From NCBI GenBank assembly GCA_944321465.1, contig CALULL010000001.1:178467-242466 (forward strand): a stretch of DNA of 64,000 bases. Reading direction: 5' to 3'. The position numbers and the translations under genes are program-made. Below, piece by piece: positions 55,723 through 63,363 of this stretch. Source of the stretch: an uncultured Bacteroides sp. (GTDB lineage: Bacteria > Bacteroidota > Bacteroidia > Bacteroidales > Bacteroidaceae). How positions within the stretch are numbered: the first letter of the stretch is position 1; every line of letters starts with the position of its first letter. The notes below the pieces were generated by a model. That model saw nothing but the letters and a program-made list of their open reading frames with translations. It was not told the origin of the DNA and ran no database searches.

Positions 55723-56610
55723 ATGAAAGCATTTGTATTTCCGGGGCAAGGCGCCCAGTTCGTAGGTATGGGAAAAGACTTGTACGACAACTCTCCCCTG
55801 GCCAAAGATTTGTTTGAGAAGGCAAACGACATCCTCGGATATCGCATCACCGATATCATGTTCAACGGCACGGACGAGGACTTGCGCCAGACCAAAGTGA
55901 CGCAGCCCGCCGTGTTCCTGCACTCGGTCATTTCGGCCTTGTGCATGGGCGAGGCTTTCCAGCCCGAGATGACTGCCGGACACTCGCTGGGCGAGTTCTC
56001 TGCCCTGGTGGCTGCCGGTGCCCTGAGCTTCGAGGACGGGCTGAAACTGGTCTATGCCCGCGCAATGGCCATGCAGAAGGCTTGCGAGGCTCATCCGTCG
56101 ACGATGGCTGCCATCATAGCTCTGCCCGACGAGAAGGTGGAGGAGATTTGCCAGCAGGTAAGCCTGGAAGGTGAGGTCTGCGTGGCTGCCAATTACAACT
56201 GCCCGGGACAGATTGTCATATCGGGGTCGGTCGAGGGCATCAACAAGGCTTGCGAGCTGATGAAGGCCGCCGGTGCCAAACGTGCCCTTCCGCTGAAGGT
56301 GGGCGGCGCTTTCCATTCGCCCCTGATGCAACCGGCCAAGGAAGAACTGGAGGCTGCCATCAACGCCACCGAGTTCCATACGCCCAAGTGTCCCGTTTAC
56401 CAGAATGTCGATGCCTGTCCTCATACCGACCCGGTTGAGATAAAGCAGAACCTGGTGGCACAGCTGACGGCCTCGGTGCGCTGGACTCAGACGGTGAAGA
56501 ACATGGTGGCCGACGGCGCGACCGACTTCACCGAGTGTGGCCCGGGCGCAGTGCTGCAGGGTCTCATCAAGAAGATAGACGGCAGCGTGGCGGCTCACGG
56601 CATAGCTTAA
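55723..56610 (+). CDS. fabD: Malonyl-CoA:ACP transacylase
   Basis: 295 residues. It loads malonate onto ACP for fatty-acid synthesis. FVFPGQGAQFVGMG is at the N-terminus, the nucleophile serine is in TAGHSLGEFSALVAAG, and the catalytic histidine in GGAFHSPLM. Length is normal. It has its own promoter and is followed by a strong terminator at 56691. Confidence 0.95.
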   Translation: MKAFVFPGQGAQFVGMGKDLYDNSPLAKDLFEKANDILGYRITDIMFNGTDEDLRQTKVTQPAVFLHSVISALCMGEAFQPEMTAGHSLGEFSALVAAGALSFEDGLKLVYARAMAMQKACEAHPSTMAAIIALPDEKVEEICQQVSLEGEVCVAANYNCPGQIVISGSVEGINKACELMKAAGAKRALPLKVGGAFHSPLMQPAKEELEAAINATEFHTPKCPVYQNVDACPHTDPVEIKQNLVAQLTASVRWTQTVKNMVADGATDFTECGPGAVLQGLIKKIDGSVAAHGIA

Positions 56611-56690
56611 TCCGTCTGAGGAAGTGCCCGCAACACGTCGGGCCGTTCCTTGCTACATAAAAAAGGTAAATTTGTAGTCCAAATTCGGTA

Positions 56691-56731
56691 GCCTGCCCTT
56701 ACCGCCGCGATGGTGGTGGGGCAGGCTTTTT
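56691..56731 (+). terminator. Intrinsic terminator after fabD
   Basis: GCCTGCCC and GGGCAGGC pair with a 20-nt loop and are followed by TTTTT. MITE copy 4 is inserted in the T tract: the target duplication TTTAG begins inside it. Confidence 0.8.
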
Positions 56732-56733
56732 AG

Positions 56734-56926
56734 CCCAAATCGGTCGTTAGAGTCCAAAGCGATTTCGTTCTGCTGCCGTGCAGATTGTCCGCCACCTTTG
56801 CCGAAGGCGTAGCGGGCTACGCCGAGACAAAGCGGCAGACAAGATGCCGACAGCAGGACGAAAGGGCTTGGAAAACCGAAGAAAGACAACCAAACCCCAA
56901 GTCGGTGGTCTAATGACCGATTTGGG
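56734..56926 (+). mobile_element. MITE-like palindromic element, copy 4, TSD TTTAG
   Basis: 193 bp, nearly identical to copy 2. Ends CCCAAATCGGTCGTTAG and CTAATGACCGATTTGGG, flanked by TTTAG at 56729-56733 and 56927-56931. Inserted between the fabD terminator and the ffh promoter. Confidence 0.94.
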
Positions 56927-57154
56927 TTTAGTGTTCCGTTCCCGGGGCCGAGGGCGGAAATCTTCTGTCCGGTTCTGTCTCCCGGACTTTCCTGAATGGG
57001 TGCTCCACGGGTGTGCTCTTTTCGTCGGGCCGGTGGCGTTTCTTCCTTGGATAAGGGGCGTTCCGGGCGTGCTGTGTGGCCGCAAAGCTCTGCCCGGCTG
57101 AGGGAAGAACGCAGAGAGTTGGGCAGAGAAACGTGTGGGTATGGAAAAAAGTCG

Positions 57155-57162
57155 TACCTTTG
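57155..57162 (+). promoter_or_regulatory. Promoter -7 box TACCTTTG for ffh
   Basis: Consensus box 47 bp before the ffh ATG. Confidence 0.6.
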
Positions 57163-57208
57163 TCGCTCAGATATAGAGGAATAAACAAGTAAACACAGAG
57201 AAACGAAC

Positions 57209-58534
57209 ATGTTCGACAATTTAAGCGAACGGCTTGAGAGGTCGTTCAAGATACTGAAAGGTGAGGGAAAAATCACCGAAATCAATGTGGCGGAGACGCT
57301 GAAGGACGTGCGCAAGGCTTTGCTCGATGCCGACGTGAACTATAAGGTTGCCAAGCGGTTTACGGACACGGTGAAGGAGAAAGCCCTGGGACAGAATGTG
57401 CTGTCGGCTGTCAAGCCGGGGCAGTTGATGGTGAAGATTGTCCACGACGAGCTGTCCTTGCTTATGGGTAGTCAGGCAGCCGACATCAATCTGACGAGCA
57501 AACCGGCTGTTATCCTTATGGCCGGTCTGCAAGGCTCTGGTAAGACGACGTTCAGTGGTAAGCTGGCCCGTATGCTGAAGTCCAAACGGAGTCGTCGTCC
57601 GCTGCTGGTGGCGTGCGATGTGTACCGTCCTGCCGCCATCGAACAGTTGCGTGTGCTTGCCGAGCAGATAGGTGTCCCCATGTATTGCGAGCTGGACAGT
57701 AAGGACCCGGTTCAGATAGCCCGTCATGCCATAGACGAGGCACGGGCCAAGGGCTACGACACGGTTATCATCGATACGGCGGGCCGTCTGGCTGTCGACG
57801 AGCAGATGATGCAGGAGATTGCAGCTATAAAGCAAGCCATACAGCCCGACGAAATACTGTTCGTGGTGGACTCCATGACAGGACAGGACGCTGTGAACAC
57901 GGCCAAGGAGTTCAACGAACGGCTCGACTTCACGGGAGTGGTGCTCACCAAACTGGACGGTGACACGCGTGGCGGTGCTGCCCTGTCAATCCGCACGGTG
58001 GTCAACAAGCCTATCAAGTTCATTGGAACGGGTGAGAAACTGGAGGCCATCGATCTGTTCCATCCCGACCGTATGGCCGACCGCATTCTGGGCATGGGCG
58101 ACATCGTATCGTTAGTAGAGCGTGCACAGGAACAGTACGACGAGGCCGAGGCCAAGCGCTTGCAGAAACGGATACAGAAGAACCAGTTTGACTTCAACGA
58201 TTTCTTAGGACAGATAGCCCAGATAAAGAAGATGGGAAATCTGAAAGATCTTATTGCTATGGTGCCGGGGGTAGGCAAGGCAGTGAAGGATCTGGACATA
58301 GACGACAATGCTTTTAAGGGCATTGAAGCCATCATCTACTCCATGACTCCGCAAGAGCGTTCTCATCCCGAGATACTGAATAGCTCGCGCCGCCAGCGCA
58401 TTGCCAAGGGTAGCGGGACGAACATTCAAGAGGTGAACCGCCTGCTGAAACAGTTCGATCAGACGCGGAAGATGATGAAAATGGTGACCAGCAGCAAGAT
58501 GGGCAAGGCGATGGCATCGAAAATGAAGCGGTGA
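57209..58534 (+). CDS. ffh: Signal recognition particle protein Ffh
   Basis: 441 residues. The N domain (ETLKDVRKALLDADVNYKVAK) precedes the GTPase G domain with GLQGSGKTTFSGKLA, DTAGRLAVDEQ and TKLDGDTRGG. A C-terminal M domain binds 4.5S RNA and signal sequences and ends with the methionine-rich MMKMVTSSKMGKAMASKM. It targets inner-membrane proteins to the translocon. folD follows by 78 bp. Confidence 0.96.
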   Translation: MFDNLSERLERSFKILKGEGKITEINVAETLKDVRKALLDADVNYKVAKRFTDTVKEKALGQNVLSAVKPGQLMVKIVHDELSLLMGSQAADINLTSKPAVILMAGLQGSGKTTFSGKLARMLKSKRSRRPLLVACDVYRPAAIEQLRVLAEQIGVPMYCELDSKDPVQIARHAIDEARAKGYDTVIIDTAGRLAVDEQMMQEIAAIKQAIQPDEILFVVDSMTGQDAVNTAKEFNERLDFTGVVLTKLDGDTRGGAALSIRTVVNKPIKFIGTGEKLEAIDLFHPDRMADRILGMGDIVSLVERAQEQYDEAEAKRLQKRIQKNQFDFNDFLGQIAQIKKMGNLKDLIAMVPGVGKAVKDLDIDDNAFKGIEAIIYSMTPQERSHPEILNSSRRQRIAKGSGTNIQEVNRLLKQFDQTRKMMKMVTSSKMGKAMASKMKR

Positions 58535-58612
58535 ACCACTCCTGTGTTCACAGGGCTGCGACCGTAGAATGTAGAATTAGGATACGAACATTTATATAAA
58601 GGTATAATATTG

Positions 58613-59494
58613 ATGACACTGATTGATGGAAAAGCAATTGCCGCACAAGTGAAGCGGGAAATTGCAGCAGAAGTATCCGAGATAGTGGCTCGTGGAGGCA
58701 AGCGTCCCCATTTGGCCGCCATCTTGGTGGGGCACGACGGAGGCAGTGAGACCTACGTAGCCTCGAAGGTAAAAGCGTGCGAGGAATGTGGCTTCCGGTC
58801 GACACTGGTGCGCTATGACGTGGATGTGACGGAAGACGAACTTCTGGCCAAGGTGCGCGAGCTGAATGCCGATGCCGATGTTGACGGCTTTATAGTGCAG
58901 TTGCCCTTGCCCAAGCACATCTCTGAGCAGAAAGTAATCGAAACCATCGATTACCGTAAAGACGTGGATGGCTTCCACCCCATCAACGTTGGCCGTTTGT
59001 CCATAGGCTTGCCTTGCTATGTATCGGCAACTCCGAACGGAATAATGGAATTGCTGCGTCGCTATCAGATAGAGACCCAAGGCAAAAAGTGCGTCGTGTT
59101 GGGACGGAGCAATATTGTGGGGAAACCTATGGCCATGTTGATGATGCAGAAAGCCTATCCGGGAGATGCGACCGTGACGGTGTGCCACAGCCGCAGCAAG
59201 ACCTTGGTGCAGGAATGCCGTGAGGCCGATATCATCATAGCGGCATTGGGACAACCCGGTTTCGTGAAGGCCGACATGGTGAAAGAAGGTGCCGTAGTCA
59301 TTGATGTAGGTACGACTCGGGTGCCCGATGCAACCCGGAAGTCAGGTTTCCGTCTTTCGGGTGATGTCCTGTTTGACGAAGTAGCTCCTAAGTGCTCCTT
59401 TATTACCCCCGTACCGGGCGGTGTCGGCCCCATGACCATCGTCTCGCTGATGAAAAATACCCTGTTGGCTGGCAAGAAAGCTATATATAAATAA
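58613..59494 (+). CDS. folD: Bifunctional methylene-THF dehydrogenase / cyclohydrolase
   Basis: 293 residues from ATG 58613; the TTG directly before it is a less likely start. It interconverts methylene-, methenyl- and formyl-tetrahydrofolate. The catalytic lysine is in [23 protein letters not shown] is the substrate loop, NADP is bound at [16 protein letters not shown], and the C-terminus has [11 protein letters not shown]. The upstream region is AT-rich without a clear -7 box, so it may be read from the ffh promoter. Confidence 0.95.
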   Translation: MTLIDGKAIAAQVKREIAAEVSEIVARGGKRPHLAAILVGHDGGSETYVASKVKACEECGFRSTLVRYDVDVTEDELLAKVRELNADADVDGFIVQLPLPKHISEQKVIETIDYRKDVDGFHPINVGRLSIGLPCYVSATPNGIMELLRRYQIETQGKKCVVLGRSNIVGKPMAMLMMQKAYPGDATVTVCHSRSKTLVQECREADIIIAALGQPGFVKADMVKEGAVVIDVGTTRVPDATRKSGFRLSGDVLFDEVAPKCSFITPVPGGVGPMTIVSLMKNTLLAGKKAIYK

Positions 59495-59497
59495 TAA

Positions 59498-59670
59498 GAG
59501 CCTGTTTAAATTTTGCTCGGGTTTATTTTGAGAGCCCTTTTCGAGGATGTTTTTCCGCTTCCGTGAGGAGGATAGCAGGCTATCTGACGAACGTAATCGG
59601 GAAAAGAGATCGGAAAGGGACTCAAAAGGGACCTGGCTAAATTACTCAAATGCAAAATTTAGACAGGCTC
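59498..59670. mobile_element. Small MITE-like element with TAA duplication (IS5/IS1031-like)
   Basis: 173 bp with near-perfect 19-bp terminal inverted repeats beginning GAGCCTGTYTAAATTTTGC (one mismatch), flanked by TAA on both sides (59495-59497, 59671-59673). A TNA 3-bp duplication with GAGCC-type ends is characteristic of the IS1031 group of IS5-family insertion sequences, which suggests the transposase that could mobilise it. Non-coding. Confidence 0.85.
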
Positions 59671-59803
59671 TAAGGTGTAGACAGGGGATGTTGGGCCACA
59701 GGTAAAGGACAGAAAACAGCATTTGAGAAAAAATATTGAGAAAAAATATCCGTTCGGCCAATAAAAAAAGCCCCGATTGTTTGGAGGTTTCGTCAATAAG
59801 TGC

Positions 59804-59811
59804 TACCTTTG
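59804..59811 (+). promoter_or_regulatory. Promoter -7 box TACCTTTG for tRNA-His
   Basis: Consensus box 28 bp before the mature tRNA 5' end. Confidence 0.6.
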
Positions 59812-59839
59812 CACCGCATTTGAGAAATGCGCTAACACG

Positions 59840-59913
59840 GTGGCTGTAGTTCAGTTGGTTAGAGCGTCAGATTGTGGTTCTGAATGTCGTGGGTTCGAGT
59901 CCCATCTGCCACC
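59840..59913 (+). tRNA. tRNA-His (anticodon GTG)
   Basis: Cloverleaf with D stem GTTC/GAGC, anticodon stem TCAGA/TCTGA around TTGTGGT (anticodon 59874-59876) and T arm GTGGG-TTCGAGT-CCCAT. The encoded G-1 (59839) and C73 (59913) are the His identity pair. CCA is not encoded. The acceptor stem GTGGCTG / CTGCCAC pairs except for a T6-T67 mismatch. The 3' end is the presumed left attachment site of the integrase element. Confidence 0.93.
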
Positions 59914-59914
59914 C
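59888..59914. other. Presumed attL in the tRNA-His 3' end
   Basis: The tRNA 3' segment abuts the integrase module with no other gene between. Tyrosine integrases commonly target exactly this part of a tRNA. The other copy (attR) would lie beyond the right edge, so the length of the core cannot be fixed. Confidence 0.6.
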
Positions 59915-59917
59915 GCA

Positions 59918-59956
59918 AGAAAAGAGGAAAATCGGCAACGGTTCTCCTCTTTTCTG
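59918..59956 (+). terminator. Terminator after tRNA-His
   Basis: Perfect 11-bp stem AGAAAAGAGGA / TCCTCTTTTCT with a 16-nt loop; A+T-rich. It lies inside the mobile element. Confidence 0.6.
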
Positions 59957-60079
59957 TTGTATGACAAGCATTTGCATCCGGGGTGAAAGAAATATGTCGA
60001 GGAAACACATTCTACAAGTAGCATTTTTAACCTACAAGTAGCCGATTTTTGTTTTAGCAATGTTTTAGCAGGAAGAGAT

Positions 60080-61294
60080 ATGGCAACATTCAAAGTGACG
60101 ATATTCAAAGACAGGCAGCGTGAGGACAAGACATGGAACGTGTTCATCCGATTCACGCACGAAAGGAAGGTTAGGTATATCGCCACCACGATGTACGTCA
60201 CCAAGAAAGACATGACTGCCAGTTTCAAGATAAAGAACCAGCAGATTATAGACAAGTGCGACGCGCTGATACGGGCATACCGGGAGAGGATTGCGCCGCT
60301 CAACCTGGAATTGAATGATATGCCCATTGACGATGTGGTGGAGTATATCAAAGCCGGGAAAAAGGAAAACGCGGGGATAGATTTTGTAGGGTTCACCCAG
60401 AAATGGTGTGCGAACCATCAGGGGTTGAAAGGGGTGAAGAATTACCAGTCGGCCATCAACGCGCTGTGTCTGTTCTTTGGACGCGAACACATCCTTTGCA
60501 ATGAAATAACCGTGAAGGCCATGAAGCAATTTGAGGAGTGGCTGTCCGACAAGCCAAGGGCGCAGTCGCTCTACACGTCGGCCATCGTCCGGCTGTTCAA
60601 TGAAGCGCGGGATTACTACAACGATGAGGACAACGACATCATACGCATCAAACATACCCTCTCCAAATACAAGCCCGCGCAGCAGAATGTGTCGGTGAAA
60701 CGTGCGCTGACCACGGGACAGGTACGCGCCATCTTCTCCCTACCATATTCAGGTGCGCTTATACATGGGAAACAATGCCGCCGCGACCTTGCCTTGGATT
60801 GTTTCAAACTTTCTTTCTGCCTGCTTGGCATGAACTCCGCCGACCTGTACAACGCAACGGACTACGACGGGGAATACATCACCTACTGCCGCACCAAGAC
60901 CAAAGAGCGGCGGAACGACCAGGCCCAAATGGTCGTCCGTGTACATCCGATCATCAGGGATTTGGTGGAGAAATATCGTGGGAAGGAGCACGTGTTCAAC
61001 TTCTATGAACGATTTTCTTCTATGGGTGATTTGAACCGCTCCATCAATATAGGACTGAAGGAAATCGGGAAGGAAATCGGTGTGGAGAACCTGCAATTCT
61101 ATTCTGCCCGGCATTCAATGGCAACCATCGCGGCCAACGAGGCGGGCATAGACCGCTGGACGGTTAACCTTATGCTTAACCATACAGACCAGTCCATGCG
61201 GGTAACGGAACTCTATATAAAAAGAGACTTTACGCCCATCAATGAGGCAAATGCACGGCTGATGGCTTATGTGTTCCCGGAGAAGGAGGAATAG
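60080..61294 (+). CDS. Tyrosine recombinase / site-specific integrase
   Basis: 404 residues. An arm-binding N-terminal region (MATFKVTIFKDRQREDKTWNV), a SAM-like core-binding domain (~105-200) and a catalytic domain. Its active-site residues appear as LLGMNSADLY, YCRTKTKERR, FYSARHSMATIA and the nucleophile tyrosine in RVTELYIKRDF. This is the Bacteroidetes type found on integrative elements and prophages. It points away from tRNA-His, which it presumably uses as its attachment site. Confidence 0.92.
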   Translation: MATFKVTIFKDRQREDKTWNVFIRFTHERKVRYIATTMYVTKKDMTASFKIKNQQIIDKCDALIRAYRERIAPLNLELNDMPIDDVVEYIKAGKKENAGIDFVGFTQKWCANHQGLKGVKNYQSAINALCLFFGREHILCNEITVKAMKQFEEWLSDKPRAQSLYTSAIVRLFNEARDYYNDEDNDIIRIKHTLSKYKPAQQNVSVKRALTTGQVRAIFSLPYSGALIHGKQCRRDLALDCFKLSFCLLGMNSADLYNATDYDGEYITYCRTKTKERRNDQAQMVVRVHPIIRDLVEKYRGKEHVFNFYERFSSMGDLNRSINIGLKEIGKEIGVENLQFYSARHSMATIAANEAGIDRWTVNLMLNHTDQSMRVTELYIKRDFTPINEANARLMAYVFPEKEE

Positions 61295-61304
61295 CCTTGA
61301 TTTC

Positions 61305-61554
61305 CTATTTCTCTTTCACCTCATAACGGCTTTCGTCCGGGAGCGGGAGGTTGCATTCAAGCAGCTTTTTTAGTTGTTCCAAGTCTGGTTTGTCGAAAAC
61401 GAGGTTGCCCTCGAACATGGACAGTCCCCCTGTTGAGCACAGCCGACAATATTTGTGAATTGGTGTATTGCATGTTCTGAGTTTTATGCTGCATTGTTTC
61501 CGCCCAATACTCCGCCAAGTACATTGCCAAGCCCGCCGCCGAGCAATCATACAT
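61305..61554 (-). pseudogene. Frameshifted small gene in the mobile element
   Basis: The frame from ATG 61554 reads MYDCSAAGLAMYLAEYWAET and continues to LSAVLNRG at a run of five G on the minus strand (61426-61430). Removing one G joins it to LSMFEGNLVFDKPDLEQLKK and a natural stop at 61305, giving about 82 residues in total. Both halves look protein-like, whereas the unbroken frames do not. It could be a real frameshift, a slippage-controlled gene or a sequencing error. Product not recognised. Confidence 0.5.
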
Positions 61555-61742
61555 AATGTCTCGGTTTTAATGTTTACCTTTGCCCTTGTCCAGTCATGTA
61601 AAAAATAAGAGCAGTCTGCGTTGAAAATTTTTGCCTCCAACGTAGCGGACTGCTTTTGTTCGTAATTAGTTTTGACTGGACATCTTACTAAATACGTTGG
61701 GGGCTTTTCTTTGTCCTCCCGTCCCCAAAGGAGTATGGAACG
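61555..61742. other. Short non-coding gap in the mobile element
   Basis: AT-rich; no gene seen. Confidence 0.4.
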
Positions 61743-62294
61743 CTACTTGCGCAGCTTGAAGACCTTTCTCAAGGCGACAAGCAGCATCGCCAGTATCACC
61801 AGCACCACGGCCAGCACCTGCCACTTGTGCACGTCCCACCACGATAGCTCCTCCACCCGCCGCAGCTCCCGTTCCGCGCCCTCGGCCTGCCCGGCCGACA
61901 CGGCCATGCCGCCGCCAGCACCCTCGGCCACGGCATCCAGCCCGGCGGCGGACTCGCTGCCGGAGGCTTCGCGGCTGTCGGCCTCCGTCGTGCCGATGGC
62001 CACGGGGTACTGCCGCCCCGCGCTGTCGGGCGGCGACAGGAGGACGAAGCGGCTCTTCACGCTCAGGCCGGAGAGCCTGCCGGAAACCTCCCTGCGGCGG
62101 GCTGTCAGGGCCTCCGACAGGCTGTCCTGCCAGCTGCGGACGGCGGTCAGCCGCCCGCTGTAGTCCGCCCGGCGGTCGGTGTCGATGTTGCGCGATGTCC
62201 TGCACCCGGCCAGCGCCAGCCACCCGAGCAGTCCGGCCAGCAGGGCCAGGGCGGCCAGCGTCCAGCCGACCCCCTCGCGTGCCTCGTCGTTCAT
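61743..62294 (-). CDS. Spanin-like lipoprotein of a phage lysis cassette
   Basis: 183 residues from MNDEAREG. An N-terminal hydrophobic segment ends in a lipobox (LALAGC, Cys near residue 31). An acidic and helical periplasmic part follows, and a C-terminal membrane helix WQVLAVVLVILAMLLVALRK is preceded by ELSWWDVHK. Lipid anchor at one end and inner-membrane helix at the other is the layout of unimolecular spanins, which link and fuse the two membranes in the last step of lysis. It overlaps the endolysin-like gene by 4 bp and is the third gene of the cassette. The assignment is from topology and context. Confidence 0.6.
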   Translation of the reverse strand: MNDEAREGVGWTLAALALLAGLLGWLALAGCRTSRNIDTDRRADYSGRLTAVRSWQDSLSEALTARRREVSGRLSGLSVKSRFVLLSPPDSAGRQYPVAIGTTEADSREASGSESAAGLDAVAEGAGGGMAVSAGQAEGAERELRRVEELSWWDVHKWQVLAVVLVILAMLLVALRKVFKLRK

Positions 62295-62710
62295 AGCAGC
62301 TCCCACCCCCTTTCCACGTCGGCGCGGACGGCCCCGGTGCCGTTCTCCACGCGGCTGATGGCCGAGGCCAGGGCGCACATGGTGCCCCGGTCGTCCACGT
62401 CGGGGACGTAGCTGTCGGGCACCTGCATTTCTGTGCAGACGGCGCGGACGTAGGCCGCCGTGTCGTTCTCCGCCGGGGGTGCCCAGCGGGCTATCATTTC
62501 CTTGATGGTGCGCAGTCCGTGCTCCCGGCGGTAGTTCTGGAGCGTCTTTATCAATGCCCGGTAGCCCCACTCGGGGGCCTCGAACTGGAAGAAGTCGGGG
62601 TCGTCCTGCACGGGGCGCAGGCCCTGCCAGTTGTCATTGCTGCGGCGCAGGTTGCCGGGGTTATTATTCCTACAACCACGGGGGATTTTTTTATCTACGC
62701 TCGTTCCCAT
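62291..62710 (-). CDS. Endolysin / structural-protein-P5-like protein with a replaced N-terminus
   Basis: 139 residues from MGTSVDKKIPRG. The conserved motif RNNNPGNLRRSNDNWQG is followed by PDFFQFEAPEWGYRALIKTLQNY, which matches the lysozyme-like P5/endolysin proteins of Bacteroidetes phages. The first 17 codons lie in the AT-rich tail of the upstream endonuclease gene; the rest is GC-rich. Translation starts inside the endonuclease stop region, at an ATG preceded by AGGAGG six bases upstream. It probably cleaves peptidoglycan during lysis. Confidence 0.75.
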   Translation of the reverse strand: MGTSVDKKIPRGCRNNNPGNLRRSNDNWQGLRPVQDDPDFFQFEAPEWGYRALIKTLQNYRREHGLRTIKEMIARWAPPAENDTAAYVRAVCTEMQVPDSYVPDVDDRGTMCALASAISRVENGTGAVRADVERGWELL

Positions 62711-63306
62711 CTGTAACCTCCTGCATGATTTCGTTTTTTCAAACAAACATCCGATATTCTCTTAGGGTTTATCCCTGTTACGATTGATGCGGATTTTATG
62801 CTTTTGAACCTTGCAATTTCATTCCAATTGTCATCGTACATAACAACAGGTACATTATTCCTTTCTATAAGCATATTGATTACATGCTGCTTTAGCTTCC
62901 TTCCTTTTTTAGCTTCGCTCATCTTCCTTAGGGTTTCTTCTGAAAATGTTCGCCCCTTTGAAGCGAGAGACTTCTTTTTCCTTGTAATTGGATTTGCCAA
63001 ATTCGTCCGTCTGGTTGCCCATCTTAAATTGCTTACCTCGTTATCACTTGGGTTCGTATTGATATGGTCTACCTCTGGATAATTGAGCGGATTTGGAATA
63101 AAAGCGATAGCGACAAGCCTGTGTACATTATGCCTCTTTCTTAACTTTTCGTTTATGCATAATCTAACATGAATGTATCCTGATTTGTCCATGTCACCTC
63201 TCAAAATGGTTTCCGCCCTCTGATGATATTTAGGCAAGGATTTCACTCTTCCCAAATTAGAAACTTGATACCTTCCTTCATATCCGGGAATATCTCTCCA
63301 TTCTTC
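62660..63306 (-). mobile_element. Homing-endonuclease insertion splitting the endolysin-like gene
   Basis: 647 bp, much richer in A+T than either flank. Upstream of it, GC-rich codons end PRGLRNNN. Its own last codons re-encode PRGCRNNN with different, AT-leaning codons (CGT GGT TGT AGG AAT AAT AAC against CGG GGC CTG CGT AAC AAC AAC), after which the GC-rich PGNLRR continues. Removing it joins the flanks in frame into one uninterrupted endolysin-like gene. Confidence 0.75.
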
Positions 63307-63363
63307 GTTGTTGTTACGCAGGCCCCGGGGCCTGCGGCGTTGTGTCGTTGTTTCTTGTTTCAT
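62695..63363 (-). CDS. HNH homing endonuclease fused to the endolysin start
   Basis: 222 residues. The first 19 (MKQETTTQRRRPRGLRNNN) are the original N-terminus of the endolysin-like gene. Then come NUMOD4 (EEWRDIPGYEGRYQVSNLGR), an HNH core (VHRLVAIAFIPNPLNYPEVDHINTN, SNLRWATRRTN), NUMOD3 (GRTFSEETLRKMSEAKKGRK) and NUMOD1 (MYDDNWNEIARFKSIKSA, ending AGGYRW). There is no Met at the normal start of NUMOD4, so it is translated from the host gene's own start, which overlaps the holin by 50 bp. It probably cuts uninterrupted copies of the endolysin gene. Confidence 0.85.
   Translation of the reverse strand: MKQETTTQRRRPRGLRNNNEEWRDIPGYEGRYQVSNLGRVKSLPKYHQRAETILRGDMDKSGYIHVRLCINEKLRKRHNVHRLVAIAFIPNPLNYPEVDHINTNPSDNEVSNLRWATRRTNLANPITRKKKSLASKGRTFSEETLRKMSEAKKGRKLKQHVINMLIERNNVPVVMYDDNWNEIARFKSIKSASIVTGINPKRISDVCLKKRNHAGGYRWERA
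62711..62722 (-). promoter_or_regulatory. Shine-Dalgarno for the restored endolysin, inside NUMOD1
   Basis: AGGAGGTTACAGATG: a perfect AGGAGG with a 6-nt gap to the ATG at 62710. The bases encode Ala-Gly-Gly-Tyr-Arg-Trp of the endonuclease C-terminus, so one stretch serves as protein code and ribosome site. Confidence 0.7.

Noticed and set aside
62660-63306. The endonuclease insert as a group I intron or intein
   Set aside because: The upstream flank ends AAC, not U, and no intron end was seen. There is no Cys/Ser start or His-Asn end for an intein. The recoded second copy with its own ATG makes splicing unnecessary.
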